A DNA stretch of 64,000 nucleotides from positions 1,364,001-1,428,000 of the forward strand of contig NC_079515.1 of the NCBI RefSeq assembly GCF_000801105.2, read 5' to 3'. Shown piece after piece: positions 23,458-36,578 of this stretch; position 1 is the stretch's first letter; every line of letters begins with the position of its first letter. The notes beneath the pieces are model-generated. The model did no database searches. It saw only the letters and a program-made list of their open reading frames with translations, and was not told the origin of the DNA. The translations under genes and the position numbers were made by a program. The DNA is from Raphanus sativus. Lineage: Eukaryota; Streptophyta; Magnoliopsida; Brassicales; Brassicaceae.

Positions 23458-24730
23458 AGGAGAAAATCTACATCGAAGAGAAGTTGGGAAAATTTTGTGC
23501 TCCTTGTATTTGTTAAAGGCAGCTTAATAAAAATTGGTTGTTACCATTTACTTCACAATGAAAGATGTCAAATTTGGTTGGAAATATAACAACAGCGTCA
23601 ATAGTGAGATAGCATAATAATGTAAAATATTTTGTATTTGAATATTAGATTAATATTTGCGATACATTTTTTTTACATATATATCATCTTATATATAATC
23701 TTAAGACACTTAAAGAGACCATTACAAATTCTGATAAACATGCTACATGTGCAAAGATTATGGCATCGACTTGTTACTATCCTATCGGAAGTGCATAGAC
23801 GTGAGATAGTAATAAATTGTTTAGAAAACGTAGGAGAATATGCATTGTGGTCAACTGAGAAATGGAGCTTGTGGTCAGTTGAACTATATAAATCCAAATT
23901 AACAGGAAACTTGAGTCTAATGTGACCTTAACCGATGTTAAAGAGTGCTGTTGGGTAGGTTCAGTCTGGGCTGAATCCAAATTTGAGCGTAATACGTCAA
24001 CGTTTGTACATAAAAAGAAAAAGAGTTATTATACGCGTTTTTGGGCCTCTATAAGTCAATGGGCCTACAAACATAATAAAGACAGTCTCTCTCTCTCTTC
24101 AGTAAGAAAAACAAAAGAAGAAAATATCTAAACAAACAATGTACTCCGCCGTGAATCGGATTCTCTGACTCTGTGAATAGATCCTATTTACTTTTTTAGT
24201 AATTTTTTTTAAAATATATTTTTTTCCTTGGTCTCAGATAATAAGATTCGATATCATCTCTGCAAGTGCATGCAATTCAATCTGCTTCCTCAATTGTGTG
24301 ATTAAGGCTTCTCAATTCCAGAAGCTTCCGCTTGAATAGTGACTCTCCCCGCCAACCACCGAGGTCTTTTTTTTTCACTTCGTTTCTACTGCAAGCTCTT
24401 ACTCGTTTTTGCTCAATGTGATCTCTTTACTCCGCGAAATCTCCGATTACTTTAGGCCTCTCTATATTAGTTTCGAGATTCGGCGATTTCTTTTTGGATT
24501 TGTTTAGAGGCTTCAAACTCCAAAAAATTTGGAAACTCTTATCCTCGTTGATCTGATGATTCTGCATCCGCCGTTGAGATTTGTTTTTTTTTTTTTTGTA
24601 ATTAGTGAGAGTTCGCTTTGATCAGTGATGAGTTTTGAATTGATGAGTTTTGAATTTCACATTTTAATGATTTGATTTGTTTTTTTTTATGTGTAAATTT
24701 TTTGCAGTTTCCTGTGGAAGTGATATCGAT
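23458..24730. promoter_or_regulatory. PDLP4 3' flank, SUVR4 promoter, untranslated first exon and leader intron
   Basis: Two TGGGCC site-II elements (24042-24047 and 24060-24065) and a CT-rich run (about 24088-24101) mark the SUVR4 promoter. An untranslated exon probably ends near 24363 (CCGAG before GT), followed by a T-rich leader intron ending in TTTTTGCAG at 24708. No other coding region is visible. Confidence 0.5.
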
Positions 24731-27096
24731 ATGCTCACCGACGACGAGAGAGTACGCAAAGCTTGTGAGATAACAAGAGAACTGAAGATCCCCGATGAGA
24801 AGACACTCCCAGTGCTTAAGAAGCTACTCCAAGAGAACGGTGAGAATTGGAATCTCATAAAACTTGATAACTACACCGCGTTGATCGATGCTATCTACTC
24901 TCTTGATGAAGAAGAAGAAGAAGAGGATAAGAAGAAGAAGAAGAAGCAAACAGAAACTTCATCTAACGGCAGCAGTAGAGGGAAGAGTCATGTGATCAAT
25001 GTCTTTGACTCTCCTCATAGTGCTGCTCTGAAGAAGCAAAGCCAAGGTTCGTCTAACAGAGGGAAGAGTGTTGACTCTCCCGCTACTCTGAAGAGAAAAT
25101 ACGAAACCCGTTCTGCAAAATCAGGTTCGTCCAGTGAGGAAGGCGTCCAGAAGCAGTCACAGACCAGCGATGGTGTTCGCAAGAAGAGATATAAAGCCAT
25201 TATTCGTGACATAACGAAAGGTTCGGAGAGCGTTGAGATATCTCTGGTTGATGAGGTTGGGAGTGAGCAAGTGCCCAAGTTTACTTACATCCCTCACAAC
25301 ATTGTGTACCAAAATGCTTACTTGCATGTGTCTCTTGCACGGATTTCTGATGATGATTGCTGCGCGAGCTGCAATGGGGACTGTCTTTCGGCTGATTTTC
25401 CGTGTGCTTGTGCTCGTGAAACCAGCGGGGAGTATGCGTATACTAAAGAAGGGTTGGTTAGGGAGGAGTTTTTGGACACTTGTATTAAGATGAAAAAGGC
25501 ACCTGATACGTTCAGTAAGTTTTACTGCCAAGTCTGCCCGTTAGAGAGAGATAATGGAAAGTGTGAAGGACACTTGATCAGGAAGTTTATTAAGGAGTGC
25601 TGGAGAAAGTGTGGATGTGATATGATGTGTGGAAACCGAGTAGTGCAGAGAGGGATAAGGTGCCAACTGCAGGTAACATTTCTGGGAGATGCTACTTTAG
25701 TTTCTACATGTCTTTACGTTTGGTTGACAAGCAAAATATATGTTTCAGGTTTACTTTACCCAAGAAGGGAAAGGATGGGGTATTAGAACACTGCAAGACT
25801 TGCCGAAAGGAACCTTTGTCTTTGAATACATTGGTGAAATACTGACCAATACGGAGTTGTACGAGCGGAACATAAGATCTACTAGTGAACGGCATACATA
25901 TCCTGTAACTCTGGATGCAGACTGGGGTTCTGAAAAGGATTTGAAAGATGAAGAAGCTCTCTGCCTGGATGCCACAATCTGTGGGAATGTCGCTAGGTTT
26001 GTCAATCACAGGTAGTACCTACCAATCAACTCTCCTTGTGCTATGTTTCTTTATTGGTGCTTCCCTTGAGTGTTTATCGTTCTTCTGAACTTTATTGTTG
26101 ATGCAGATGTGAGGATGCAAACTTGATTGATATTCCGGTACAAATAGAGACTCCTGACAGACATTATTATCATGTAAGCATATGACTTCCACACTCTAAC
26201 CTGATCCTCCTCAAAGCACCAAGTGTTGGAGCATTTTTTTTTTCCAAGCGAGCTTAAAGGATTATTCTGTGTTTGGCCATGTTCAGATTGCCTTCTTTAC
26301 TATTCGAGACGTGAAGGCCATGGATGAACTGACATGGGTAAGCACCATGACTAAGCTATCTGGCTAAGAAACTGTAGAAAAATATATCCTAAAAACTAAA
26401 CATGCTGTTGATTTTTGCCATTATATATATATATATATCTTCAGTGTCTATAAATGACTCCACGAATTGAGATGGACCAAACACGTCTACTATGTTCCTG
26501 GGATGACACATGCTCCGTTCAACTAATCCGTGTTTTTTGAAAGCGCAGGATTACTTGATAGATTTCCATGATGAAAGTCATCCCGTGAAGGCATTTAAAT
26601 GTTGCTGCGGAAGCGAATTATGCAGAGACAAAATGCCAAAAGGTCAGTTATCTTTACACATTGCCTTAGTTATTCAAGTCTTTTACGACAGAGCATTGGC
26701 TTGCATCTTTTAGTATGCACACAGATTCTAAGTTAGAACTTGTTTTTGTTCGGTAAGAGATACCCAACATTCCGTAAAATACATTGGTTCAGGGAAAACT
26801 GAGTTTTCTTGGCTAATTATGCATTATGGTGGGGATATATGTCAGCAGGATCTGGAGGCAAGTCGGGAGAAAGAAGAAAGGTTGTTCCTGCTAAAAAACA
26901 AGCAGGTGAGAAAATTGTCCTAGTCTTCTGACAAGATAGGGCATCAGTTGTCCCTGATCAAATAGTTTGCCTTCCCTAAAGATTTTGATCCCATTATAAT
27001 TAGTGAATGAATCATTTAGTCGTTGTGTGTGTTTACTAACCACCTGCAAAATCTTGTAACGCAGGTTCCAAAGCGGTGGCAGTAAAGCGCAAATGA
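24731..27096 (+). CDS. SUVR4: SUVR4 histone H3K9 methyltransferase
   Basis: Exons: 24731-25672, 25749-26011, 26107-26173, 26287-26337, 26549-26642, 26849-26905, 27065-27096; 501 residues, close to Arabidopsis SUVR4 (492). Residues 1-60 are the WIYLD domain, which binds ubiquitin in SUVR4. A Lys/Ser-rich linker follows. Pre-SET cysteines start near residue 209 (DDDCCASCNGDC). The SET domain runs from about 315 (QEGKGWGIRT, FEYIGEILTN, FVNHRCEDAN) and the post-SET CCCGSELC is at 459-466. The enzyme acts in the nucleus and adds methyl groups to H3K9, especially at transposons. I chose the ATG at 24731 because it is the first after the leader-intron acceptor and begins the WIYLD sequence MLTDDERVRKAC. 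The pre-SET segment is a few residues shorter than my recollection of the Arabidopsis protein. Confidence 0.95.
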
Positions 27097-27761
27097 GGGG
27101 TGATCATATTAGAGTTGTTAGTTCCATTTAGAAAACACATGACACACCTACACTTTGATCCCATTCTGAGCTCAGCTTAATATACAGAGAAGTGTCATGG
27201 TCGCAACATCTCTTCTTTGGTAAAATGATCTGAACTGAGTAGATTCTTCACAGTAAGCTGACAGAGATTGTTTACACCGAAATAAGAGTTATGTTGGGTA
27301 ACCAAATAAACTCATTTGTTAATGGTTGTTCTAGAGATTTCATTGTCAAATGTCAATATATTAATATTTAAGGTCTTCTTTAATGAAATATATTGGTTAT
27401 GGTTCCTTTTCAAGGGTTCTAGAGTGTAAAAAAGAATGTGATGGAAAAATTCGAAGTAAGTGAATTAATTCTATAATGGTTAATCTGAAGAAGAACGCAT
27501 TATAATGATGCATTGTTACAATCAACTTTCAAACATGCCAAATGGTATTGCATTTGAAAAGAGTGTGAAGAAGATAATTGTGAGAAAAGAAAAACCAAAT
27601 GGTATTGCATTAATGGGCTTACTGGTAAGCTTTTCAGGCCCAAATAATAAAGCCAGGTCAGCAGAAAATAGTTATAGAAAACCCTAGTATAACAACATAA
27701 ATACCCGTCTTCTCACTGCCGTCGAACTCTTCCCAACGAGAGAGCCTGTTACTCTGCAACC
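27097..27761 (+). promoter_or_regulatory. SUVR4 3' flank and RPL23 promoter with site-II and telo-box elements
   Basis: TGGGCT at 27614-27619 and GGCCCA at 27637-27642 (site-II elements, one in each orientation) are followed by a telo-box AAACCCTAG at 27679-27687, about 75 bp before the RPL23 start codon. This pairing is a known signature of plant ribosomal-protein promoters, driven by TCP-type factors and linked to cell division. The AAATGGTATTGCAT motif is repeated at 27539 and 27597. Confidence 0.75.
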
Positions 27762-28618
<857 letters not shown>

Positions 28619-30715
28619 GATCTTTTTTTTTTTTTGTGTTTGTTGAACGTTTTATCAGACCTCTTTTGAGGATGCTTTGTTTTCGTCTTAGACTTGTGTT
28701 ATCCCTTAATCTCGATTCTAGTTATCTACTTATATTGTGGTTTTGTTCAACGTTTAATTTTGCCAGTGAGATTTTAGTTTGTGTGTCAAATCAAACAAGA
28801 TATGTGGACTGGTTCTTCCTCTGGTAGAGTTGAGTTAATCTGGATGTTTGTACTCAGCAAGAATAATTCACACTCTGGTTGAGTTTGGGCTTCGATTCTC
28901 TAATTTTTGTAGGGCGTTTAGAAATCGTATCAGTATCGATATAGGCTCATTTTGGCACAAAAGAAACATGTAATTCTCTAGGAAATGAGACTGACCAGCC
29001 CAATAAACCCGAGACGATGCCGAATGATAATCTCTTACTACATTATATGTATTATTTTTAGCTGAATGGAAACATGTGAAATGGGCTTAAGTCTATTCTA
29101 TTAAAACAGCCCATTGATATAAACATGGTTCAATTTTTAATCAGAAATATTATACAAATAAAAACATAAATATGACTAAAAATACAAATATAAAAAATAT
29201 ATCTGTCATTTTAAAAACGAATTATAATCTAGTATATGCTTAATTTCGTGTACTAACATGATTAGGTATTGTTTGAAGAAAATGTTCTAAAATTTTTTTT
29301 TCTATCACTTTCAATGGATAATATAGATCTTAATTTTTCAATTTTATTTTAATAGAAAATCAATTAATTCAAGCAAATTTTAAAGATTAAACTACAACTA
29401 GGTTAGGTCAAACATTATGAAAATGCCTAAAAATGAATTTCGGGGTAGTGCCTTGACGTAATAAGCACCGAGCAACACTGGACCAATCAAAATAGAAGCA
29501 AACATCAGATGGACCCCATAACGCTTCATTTTTATAACACGGCCTTTCGATATCTTCTACGGCAGAGAAAACATCTATTGACTCTGCTCTACATGAATCA
29601 TCTCCTTTTATAGTCTTCTCAAATATTTCAGGAGAGAATAACAAGTTTTTTTCCGTTAAGTTCAATCATTCAAGGATAAAAGCTCTTTTTCGGTTTTTGA
29701 TTTGGTATTGGATTCTGTGTTGCTCTGCTCTGCTCTTAGTGCTCGGTCGAGTAAGAAGATTCTGTCCTTTTTCTTCTTTCCTTTTTTTTGAGTGTGAGAA
29801 GATGATCCCATAATCCATTTACTGTCGGCAGCTTCTTAGGTTTGTGTGTGTTTCGGTATTGTTAGATTAAATTTTCCTTTAGCGATGAATACTCATTAGT
29901 TGACCGTTTAATCTGTTATAAAAGTCATTAGCTTTGCCACTTGACTCACCCTATGTTCGTTTTTTTTTTCTTTTTTTTGAAAATTTTAAAGCAAAAGGTA
30001 TGATTTTTTCATGGAGGATAAGAAGGTTCAGTCTTAAGATTGTGACTTGTTGTGATCTTCTAAGAATCATTTCTATTCACTGGTCAAGCTATTTTCTATC
30101 CGATTTGGTTGTCTGTAAGATTCTTTGTTCCTTGAGGAGGTGTCAATTTTGATAAGGGGTTTGATTGAATGATAAAATGTGCTCATATTGAACACGTCTC
30201 TGTGGTTTACCAAAAGCCATATTGCTTTTTTTTTCCCAAATGAGACGTTCCCAATTGCTTGCATTTGATTCCAATATCTTAATTTTGTGGTCCCTTCCTT
30301 ATTTGTGATTTTGATGCATCTATCTTCTTCATGATAGCTTCCTCTTTGGTTCATGGCTGAAACAAGTTTTGTTTTGGATAAGAATATAATCTTTTTCTTC
30401 TTGTTCCCTTTTTAATCTTTCCTCTTGCGTTAAGTACTTTTTTTTTATTTGAAGTAAAGCCAAAAAAGTGAAGAAGATTATGGCAATGTATGTGTTCAAA
30501 AAGTGAAGAATCTTTGAGAGTTTTTTTTGTTAAAATAAGTAAAGATAAGAATTTGTGTTTCAAAAGAAAAAAAGTAAAGATAAGAATTTTATTCAACAGT
30601 TCATGTCCTTTAGATTCATCTTCTGTGTATATAAGTTACTGATAGTGAGTCTCATGTCATTTGCTAAAGCCAATACACACTTCTTTGTTAATATTTCTAA
30701 ACTAATATTTCTTCT
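28619..30715. other. Long intergenic region between RPL23 and the MYB-CC gene
   Basis: RPL23 3' flank to about 28850, then AT-rich DNA (29000-29400) without a convincing gene. From about 29700 the sequence is CT- and T-rich and probably includes the MYB-CC promoter and leader, perhaps with a leader intron. The genes that I recall from Arabidopsis in this interval (NAC family) are not detectable. Small open frames here lack any domain. Confidence 0.4.
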
Positions 30716-32522
30716 ATGACACTTAACGGCGGTTTCGGTTTTCCAACTGCTATGTCTTCCTTTTTCCCTCTTCTTCCTACAACTCTAGATGAGAGATACA
30801 ACCACCATAAGTTTCCTAACTCTTTGTGGGTTTCATCGTCAGGACCGGAGCTGATGAACAACCCTGTACCCTGTCAAGTGTTTCCTCTGGTCTCTGGTGG
30901 TGGTAGTTCTTCTGGATACTGCAATAGCGTGTACGTTTCAGCAAACGAAAGAAGCTCCTCCCAGACCAGACAATCAGTTCCTCATGTCTCAGTGGAAACA
31001 CAATCCTTGCCGGTGACTAATCAAACTCAAGAGCAGAAGGATATGAGCTGGCCTGAAGACCAGCTTCAAGGGTTCTTTGACTTTCCTGTTCCGGATCCAC
31101 AAGCAGAGAGCAGCAGCAGAGCCAAAACCGAATGGCCGGACTGGGCTAATCAGATGATCTCTGTTGATGATGATGGTCTGGAACCTAATTGGTCAGACCT
31201 TCTAGGTGATCCTAACGTCCTCAACCAAGATTCAAAGGTTTGTTTCGTTTCTCTATATCTATCTACTGACCTGGAGATTCTAATCAAGAAAAGCTCTCTT
31301 GATGTGTTAGCAGATACCAGCACCCTCTTGTGAGATAGCTAGGCAAGAGGTAGTAGTAGTAAGTACTCATCAGCATCATCAGGTGGATTCATCTAGCGCC
31401 AAAAGCCCACAGGCTAGTTCAATGACATCTAAGCAACGGATGCGTTGGACACCTGAACTACATGAAGCGTTTGTCGATGCTATCAATCAGCTCGGCGGTA
31501 GCGAACGTGCGTGAGCTCTCTTTTTGTTTCCTTTTCTCTTCTAATGCCTGCAAATTTTTTAGCTCAACAACTTATTATTGCAAAAAAATAGGAGCCACAC
31601 CTAAGGCTGTACTGAAGCTCATCAATAGCCCAGGGCTGACCATTTATCATGTCAAAAGCCATTTGCAGGTTCTTTTTATCTCTGTTCTTTTTTTTGGTTT
31701 GTATGCTTTTACCTAATCTCATTTTCTCATCTGAGCTGTCTTTAAATTGTTGACTTGTATCCAGAAATACAGAACGGCAAGGTATAAACCGGAGCTTTCA
31801 GTAGATACAGGTACTCTAATAGCCTTTGGTAATGCTACTATGGAAATAGCTTTGATGCCCATCTAAGAGATCTTGTGTGTGAGGAAACAAGTCTTTATAC
31901 TGAATATTTTTTTACTTGTTTGAACAGAAAAGCCTCCACTGAAGACGTTGAAGACCATTGAAGATATCAAATCTATTGACTTGAAGACGTAAGCTTAAAC
32001 TTTACCTCTTCCTTGTGTGAACAAACACAAGGAAGTTTGTACTTAATACTGACGATTTTGTACTTTGTGTGTTTCTTCTTCTTCAGGAGCATTGAAATCA
32101 CTGAAGCTCTACGATTACAGATGGAAGTTCAGAAAAAACTCCACGAGCAACTTGAGGTATGATTCCAACTGCGTCAAAATGAAAAAACAAATGTGTCCTT
32201 ATACTCTTTCTTTTGCAGATTCCTAATGTTTTGGTTTTTGTCTGATGATGTTGGTCTTAATGCAATGCAGGTCCAAAGAACACTGCAGTTACAAATTGAG
32301 GAACAAGGTCGGTATCTCCAGATGATGATTGAGAAACAACAACAGAAGATGCAAGAGAAGAAAATAGGCTCTTCTTCTGGCTCATCATCAATGCCAGAAG
32401 CCGACAACACTTCAGCTCCATCAACAAACCTTTCGCAGAAACTGCAGAGTGGTTCTTCTAGCACACTGGATCAGAGCGGATCTTTCTCTGGGGCTACTAA
32501 GAAACGAGTTAGAGAAGATTAA
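30716..32522 (+). CDS. MYB-CC (PHR1-like, GARP) transcription factor
   Basis: Exons: 30716-31237, 31311-31506, 31592-31668, 31765-31810, 31928-31988, 32087-32156, 32271-32522; 407 residues. The single MYB/GARP repeat spans about 216-270: RMRWTPELHEAFVDAINQLG, then TPKAVLKLI, and the diagnostic SHLQKYR. The coiled coil follows (EALRLQMEVQKKLHEQLEVQ), with the LHEQLE motif typical of MYB-CC proteins. The N-terminus is Ser/Pro-rich and acidic and the C-terminus Ser-rich. PHR1-type factors bind P1BS sites and control phosphate-starvation genes, with SPX proteins acting on the coiled coil; whether this member does so is inference. It matches At3g04450 by position (from memory). Exon 2 has two possible acceptors three bases apart (TTAG then CAG). 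Confidence 0.93.
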
Positions 32523-32853
32523 AGACATATCCTGATCTGCACAAGTTGGAAGTTATGATACTGATTACTGACACAGTGACTTGAGCTTGAAGTTTCTTTT
32601 TGTATAGGAGACATGTTTCTCTTGGAACTAAAGTTAGGGTTTTGTACAAAACGTGTTCGTTACTCTTCCTCTTTCTTGCTTTTATGTGAATCTCTCACAC
32701 CAGAACCAACTAATCAACTTTTAAAATGGTGATGAGATGACGTGGACAAACCATTGTCTAGTTGGACTATTGTCGGCTGATGAGTCAGCTACTGTAATGT
32801 TGCTGACGTGGCTTTACGACCTAATAATTTACTCTTCTCTCCAATTTTTTTTT

Positions 32854-33140
32854 CTGTTTCGTTTCACAAAGCTCTGTTGTGTTTCTGGTACTGTCTCAGT
32901 CCAAGCTTGTGCCTTTTAAGCTTGGTTCTGCTTTCTGATAAGTACCATTTTTTTTTTGGGAGAGTTTATGGGGAGCAGAGGATCAAGGGTTTGATGAAGC
33001 TGACTTCTGCACTGGAGAGGAACCAGTTGTTCCAAGAGGGGATAGTGGGAATCAGGAGCTTTCTGTTCGAGTACAGGTAGCTACTAAGATTAAGAAGTTT
33101 GTAGCTGTGTGCTATCCTTTGATACATGCATCAAGTGAAG
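32854..33140 (+). pseudogene. PEX12: PEX12 fragment, unit 1 (internally deleted)
   Basis: The frame from 32965 reads ESLWGAEDQGFDEADF, then SVRVQVATKIKKF and AVCYPLIHASSE. This matches the middle of the peroxisomal RING peroxin PEX12 (APM4) as I recall it, up to a retained exon-end donor (GAAG before GTAATT). Upstream, KDSS through the LEKRQRIL segment is deleted; the deletion is flanked by CTCTGT on both sides in the other units. No RING finger or N-terminus is present, so it is not functional. Confidence 0.88.
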
Positions 33141-33339
33141 GTAATTTTCAGATTTATGTAGAGCCAGCACGGTCTTTATAATAGTTAGGAGTTGTTCTTT
33201 CATCATGCAACAAAGTTCATTCAACAACAGATTTAAAAACAAGTGAAATATCCATAAAAACTAGAAACTGGAAACACCAACGCAAATAGAAAGCATGTCA
33301 AATGTTGCCCCCAAGAACACATCACCACCAAAAAAGGGA

Positions 33340-33765
33340 TTAGATTTGAGAAAACGATAAGATCTCAGTTTTGCCTACTTTCTTCTTCAGAGTTTCGCCA
33401 AGCGTAGCTATATCCATATCCTCTCCTTGCAACGTAAGGGTCTCTTGGCCTTTCCCAAACTGCAAGCTGGTAAGTCCTGAAAACGTATTGATTAATTCTT
33501 TTTCATTAGGCTTTGTGTTTTTTTTTTTTTCTATTTTTTTTTGTGTGATGTTGTTTTGTTTGGTTGTTTAAACCTACCGGGTAATGCTCCTGCAATCTCC
33601 ATCACTTTGGTCCTGTCTGTATCAGAGCTCAGAGTCACCTTCAGCACCACGATTTGCTGATCACATGGCCAAAAAACTCATCTTAAAAATCAAGTGATGC
33701 ATGATTTGATTAAATGGGAATGAAAAAAAAAGAAAAAGAAATGAACTTTGTACCTTTGTCCCCAT
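33340..33765 (-). CDS. Small HMA-fold protein without CxxC, unit 1
   Basis: Exons (minus): 33765-33754, 33656-33578, 33476-33340; 75 residues, starting MGTKQIVVLKVTLSSDTD. The order of predicted strands and helices (VVLKVTL, helix RTKVMEIAGAL, TSLQFG, ETLTLQG, helix MDIATLGETLKKK, TEILSFS) fits a heavy-metal-associated domain. The metal-binding CxxC loop is replaced by SSDTD, so metal binding through thiols is excluded. There is no isoprenylation CaaX box. Small HMA proteins of this kind are common in plants; the function is unknown. The frame and splice sites are intact; here the intron-2 donor is GTAGGT where the other units have GTAAGT. Confidence 0.8.
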
Positions 33766-34118
33766 ATCTTGTAGCTGCGGAGAGAAACTTAGAAAGGTGC
33801 TTTTGCTTTCTGAGAAAAGCAAAGGAGAGGGTGTTTCTTTAGCTTATAAAAGATGATGAAACTAATGTGATGTTAATGCCGATATTTAAAGAGGAGAGTT
33901 TTCATGTTGCTATTTTGACTATATGGTAATAATATCTTCCTCCTTGAGTTTTCCACTGATAGTAAAAGCATCACTATCTCTTACAAACAAAACAGGCAGA
34001 TAATTTTTTGTTTCCTTCTTAGTTTAGCCGTCAAAAGGAATTGTATATTGCACAGATAGGGATGAATGATAATAGTGAACTGGATAATTTTTTGTTTCCT
34101 TCTTAGTTCCATTGCTTC

Positions 34119-34540
34119 TGGGCTGGGCACAAGGCGAGTACCCGCTATTTTATGTATACTTGATATTTGATTTGACTTGTACGAGTAATAAAATTTTCGA
34201 CTTGTATTTGATTTGTTAAAAACGAGTACTTGCTATCTCGAGTACTTGATCAAACATGAATTATTTGCAAATTGCTTGCTACGTTTTATACTTGATACTT
34301 ACGAGTACTTATAAATTATTGACGAGTATTTTTTAATATTGAAGAATTACTTACTGAACAATATTCTATCAGAGATGGACGTGAAAGTTAGCTTATTTAT
34401 TCTACTAAAAATATGAAATTACTTTGAATTTTTTTTTACATATTATAATGAAGCGAGTTTAAGCCGTATTGATTGTCTTATTTATTAAACTAATACTAGA
34501 TTTTGATCTACGCAACCGCGCGGATATTTATTTTTCGCTT
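34119..34540. mobile_element. Transposon-like fragments in unit 1 (repeated in every unit)
   Basis: GGGCTGGGCACAAGGCGAGTA at about 34120 begins a block with many GAGTACTTG-type motifs in both orientations to about 34330, resembling the subterminal repeats of non-autonomous hAT elements. At 34490-34535, TAATACTAGATTTTGATCTA followed by the palindrome CCGCGCGG resembles the ends of Brassicaceae Helitrons. Neither has a clear second end. The same sequences recur in units 2-5. Confidence 0.4.
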
Positions 34541-34767
34541 TTATGTATATAAATTTTTTGTTTATACCATTACTCACATATATTTTTTACATTAACCATA
34601 TTTTCAAATGTTTATATAACATTTCAAACAGAGTAATGTGAATTTTTATATGTTTGATCGAATTAATAATCGTCATATGTATTTTTACCTTTTATCATAT
34701 ATTTATTTCATTAAATTTGCATTTGATTATTAAGCAGACTATATATATATATATATGCAAAGTTCAC

Positions 34768-36108
34768 TCTAAAATAATGAGTTTTTGGTAAATGCTCTAT
34801 ATACTGAAGTTTATACTCTTCACTCTAGTTTAAAAGTTTCAAACCACATTCTACATTTGAATTAATGTATTCTAAACTATCTTTCATGGTATATATGAAT
34901 CATTCGAATTTTTTAATATTTAGTTTACTAAAATTTCATATATTGACTAGATTAGTGGAATTCACATTATAAAATCTACTTTATCTAGAGAAACGAAGAC
35001 AACAGAGGTTCTAAACTCTTTGCCATCATCTTATGTTATTGCTCGATAAAACTATACACTAAAACCGGATTTTTATTTTTTTGAAATTGTTTCAAAATCC
35101 GTGGGTTAACCCCTTCTTAAATAATGAGTTTTCGGTAAATGCTCTATATACTGAAGTTTATACTCTTCACTTTTGTTTAAAAATTTAAACCACATTCGAC
35201 GATTGAATTAATGTATTCTAAACCATCTTTCATAGTATATAGGAATTATTCTAATTTTTTAATATTTAGTTTACTAAAATTTCATACACTAACTAGATTA
35301 GTGAAATTAACATTATAAAATCTTCATTATCTAGAGAAACGAAGAATACATAGGTTCTAAACTCTTTGACCATCATCTTATGTTAGTGCTCGATGAAAAT
35401 ATACACTAAACCCAGATTTTCATATTTTTGAAATTTTTCTAAAATCCGTGGGTTAACCCCTTCTAAAATAATGAGTTTTCGGTAAATGCTCTATATACTG
35501 AAGTTTATACTCTTCACTCTAGTTTAAAAATTTCAAACCACATTATACATTTGAATTAATGTATTCTAAAGTCTCTTTCATAGTATATAGGAATCATTCT
35601 AATTTTTTAATATTTCGTTTACTAAAATTTTATACACTGACTAGATTAGTGTAATTAGCATTATAAAATCTTCATTATCTATGAAAACGAAGACAACAGA
35701 GGTTATAAACTATTTGACCATCATCTTATGTTAGTGCTCGATGAAACTATACACTAAAACCAAATTTTCATATTTTTGAAAATTATCCAAATCCGTGGGT
35801 TAACCCTTTCTAAAATAATGAGTTTTCGATAAATACTCTATATACTGAAGTTTATACTCTTCACTTTTTTAAAAAAAATCTCAAACCACATTCGACAACT
35901 GAATTAATGTATTCGAAACTGTCTTTCATGGTATATAGGAATCATTCTAATTTTTTAGTATTTAATTTACTAAAATTTTATATACTGCCTAGATTAGTGG
36001 AATTAACATGATAAAATCTTCATTATCAAAAGAAAAAGAGTCAACAGAGGGTCTAAACTCTTTAACCATCATTTTATGTTAGTTCTCGATGAAACTATAC
36101 ACTAAAAC
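34768..36108. repeat. Four satellite monomers (about 347 bp), unit 1
   Basis: The landmark AATAATGAGTTT occurs near 34775, 35121, 35468 and 35815, a spacing of 347-348 bp. Adjacent monomers are joined by GTGGGTTAACCCCTT, which holds the perfect palindrome GGGTTAACCC. Monomers within a unit differ from each other more than the same position does between units. Confidence 0.93.
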
Positions 36109-36225
36109 CATTGTCGAGTTGGACTATTGTCGAGTTGGATTATTGTCGGCTAATGAGTCAGCTACTGTAATGTTGCTGACGTGGCTTTACGACGTAATAA
36201 TATACTCTTCTCTCCAATTTTTTTT

Positions 36226-36578
36226 CTGCTTCGTTTCACGAAGCTCTGTAGAAGCAAAGATTCCAGTAAAGAAGTTCTAACATTCCGGTTTAGAGAAACG
36301 TCAGAGGATCCTCTCTGTTGTGTTTCTGGTACTGTCTCAGTCCAAGCTTGTGCCTTTTAAGCTTGGTTCTGCTTTCTGATAAGTACCATTTTTTTGGGAG
36401 AGTTTATGTGGAGCAGAGGATCAAGGGTTTGACGAAGCTGACTTCTGCACTGGAGAGGAACCAGTTGTTCCAAGAGGGGATAGTGGGAATCAGGAGCTTT
36501 CTGTTCGAGTACAGGTAGCTACTAAGATTAAGAAGTTTGTAGCTGTGTGCTATCCTTGGATACATGCATCAAGTGAAG
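36226..36578 (+). pseudogene. PEX12: PEX12 fragment, unit 2
   Basis: Begins LRFTKLCRSKDSSKEV, then an extra T (GTTCTAACATTCC where GTTCAACATTCC is expected) shifts the frame; the next frame gives SGLEKRQRILSVVFLVL. After a degenerate junction it resumes at ESLWGAEDQGFDEADF and ends IHASSE at a splice donor. About 105 of the roughly 390 PEX12 residues are represented. Not functional. Confidence 0.9.

Larger units (their letters stand above)
32751..36108. repeat. Array unit 1
   Basis: Directly follows the MYB-CC gene, so its left edge is the boundary of the array with unique DNA. Shorter than the others because about 65 bp of the PEX12 fragment is missing. Its satellite part carries the same variants as unit 3. 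Confidence 0.9.

Noticed and set aside
24677..24730. Upstream ATG of SUVR4 giving an MFFFMCKFF start
   Set aside because: It lies in the T-rich tail of the leader intron, before the acceptor TTTTTGCAG.
33371..33571. 66-codon plus-strand frame starting MPTFFFRVSPS in the array units
   Set aside because: Antisense of the HMA last exon and intron 2; the minus strand has the spliced HMA gene.
36089..36518. Plus-strand open frames ending SFLFEYR in every array unit
   Set aside because: They are out-of-frame readings of the PEX12 fragment; the correct frame gives ESLWGAEDQG. Conservation between units reflects recent copying, not coding.
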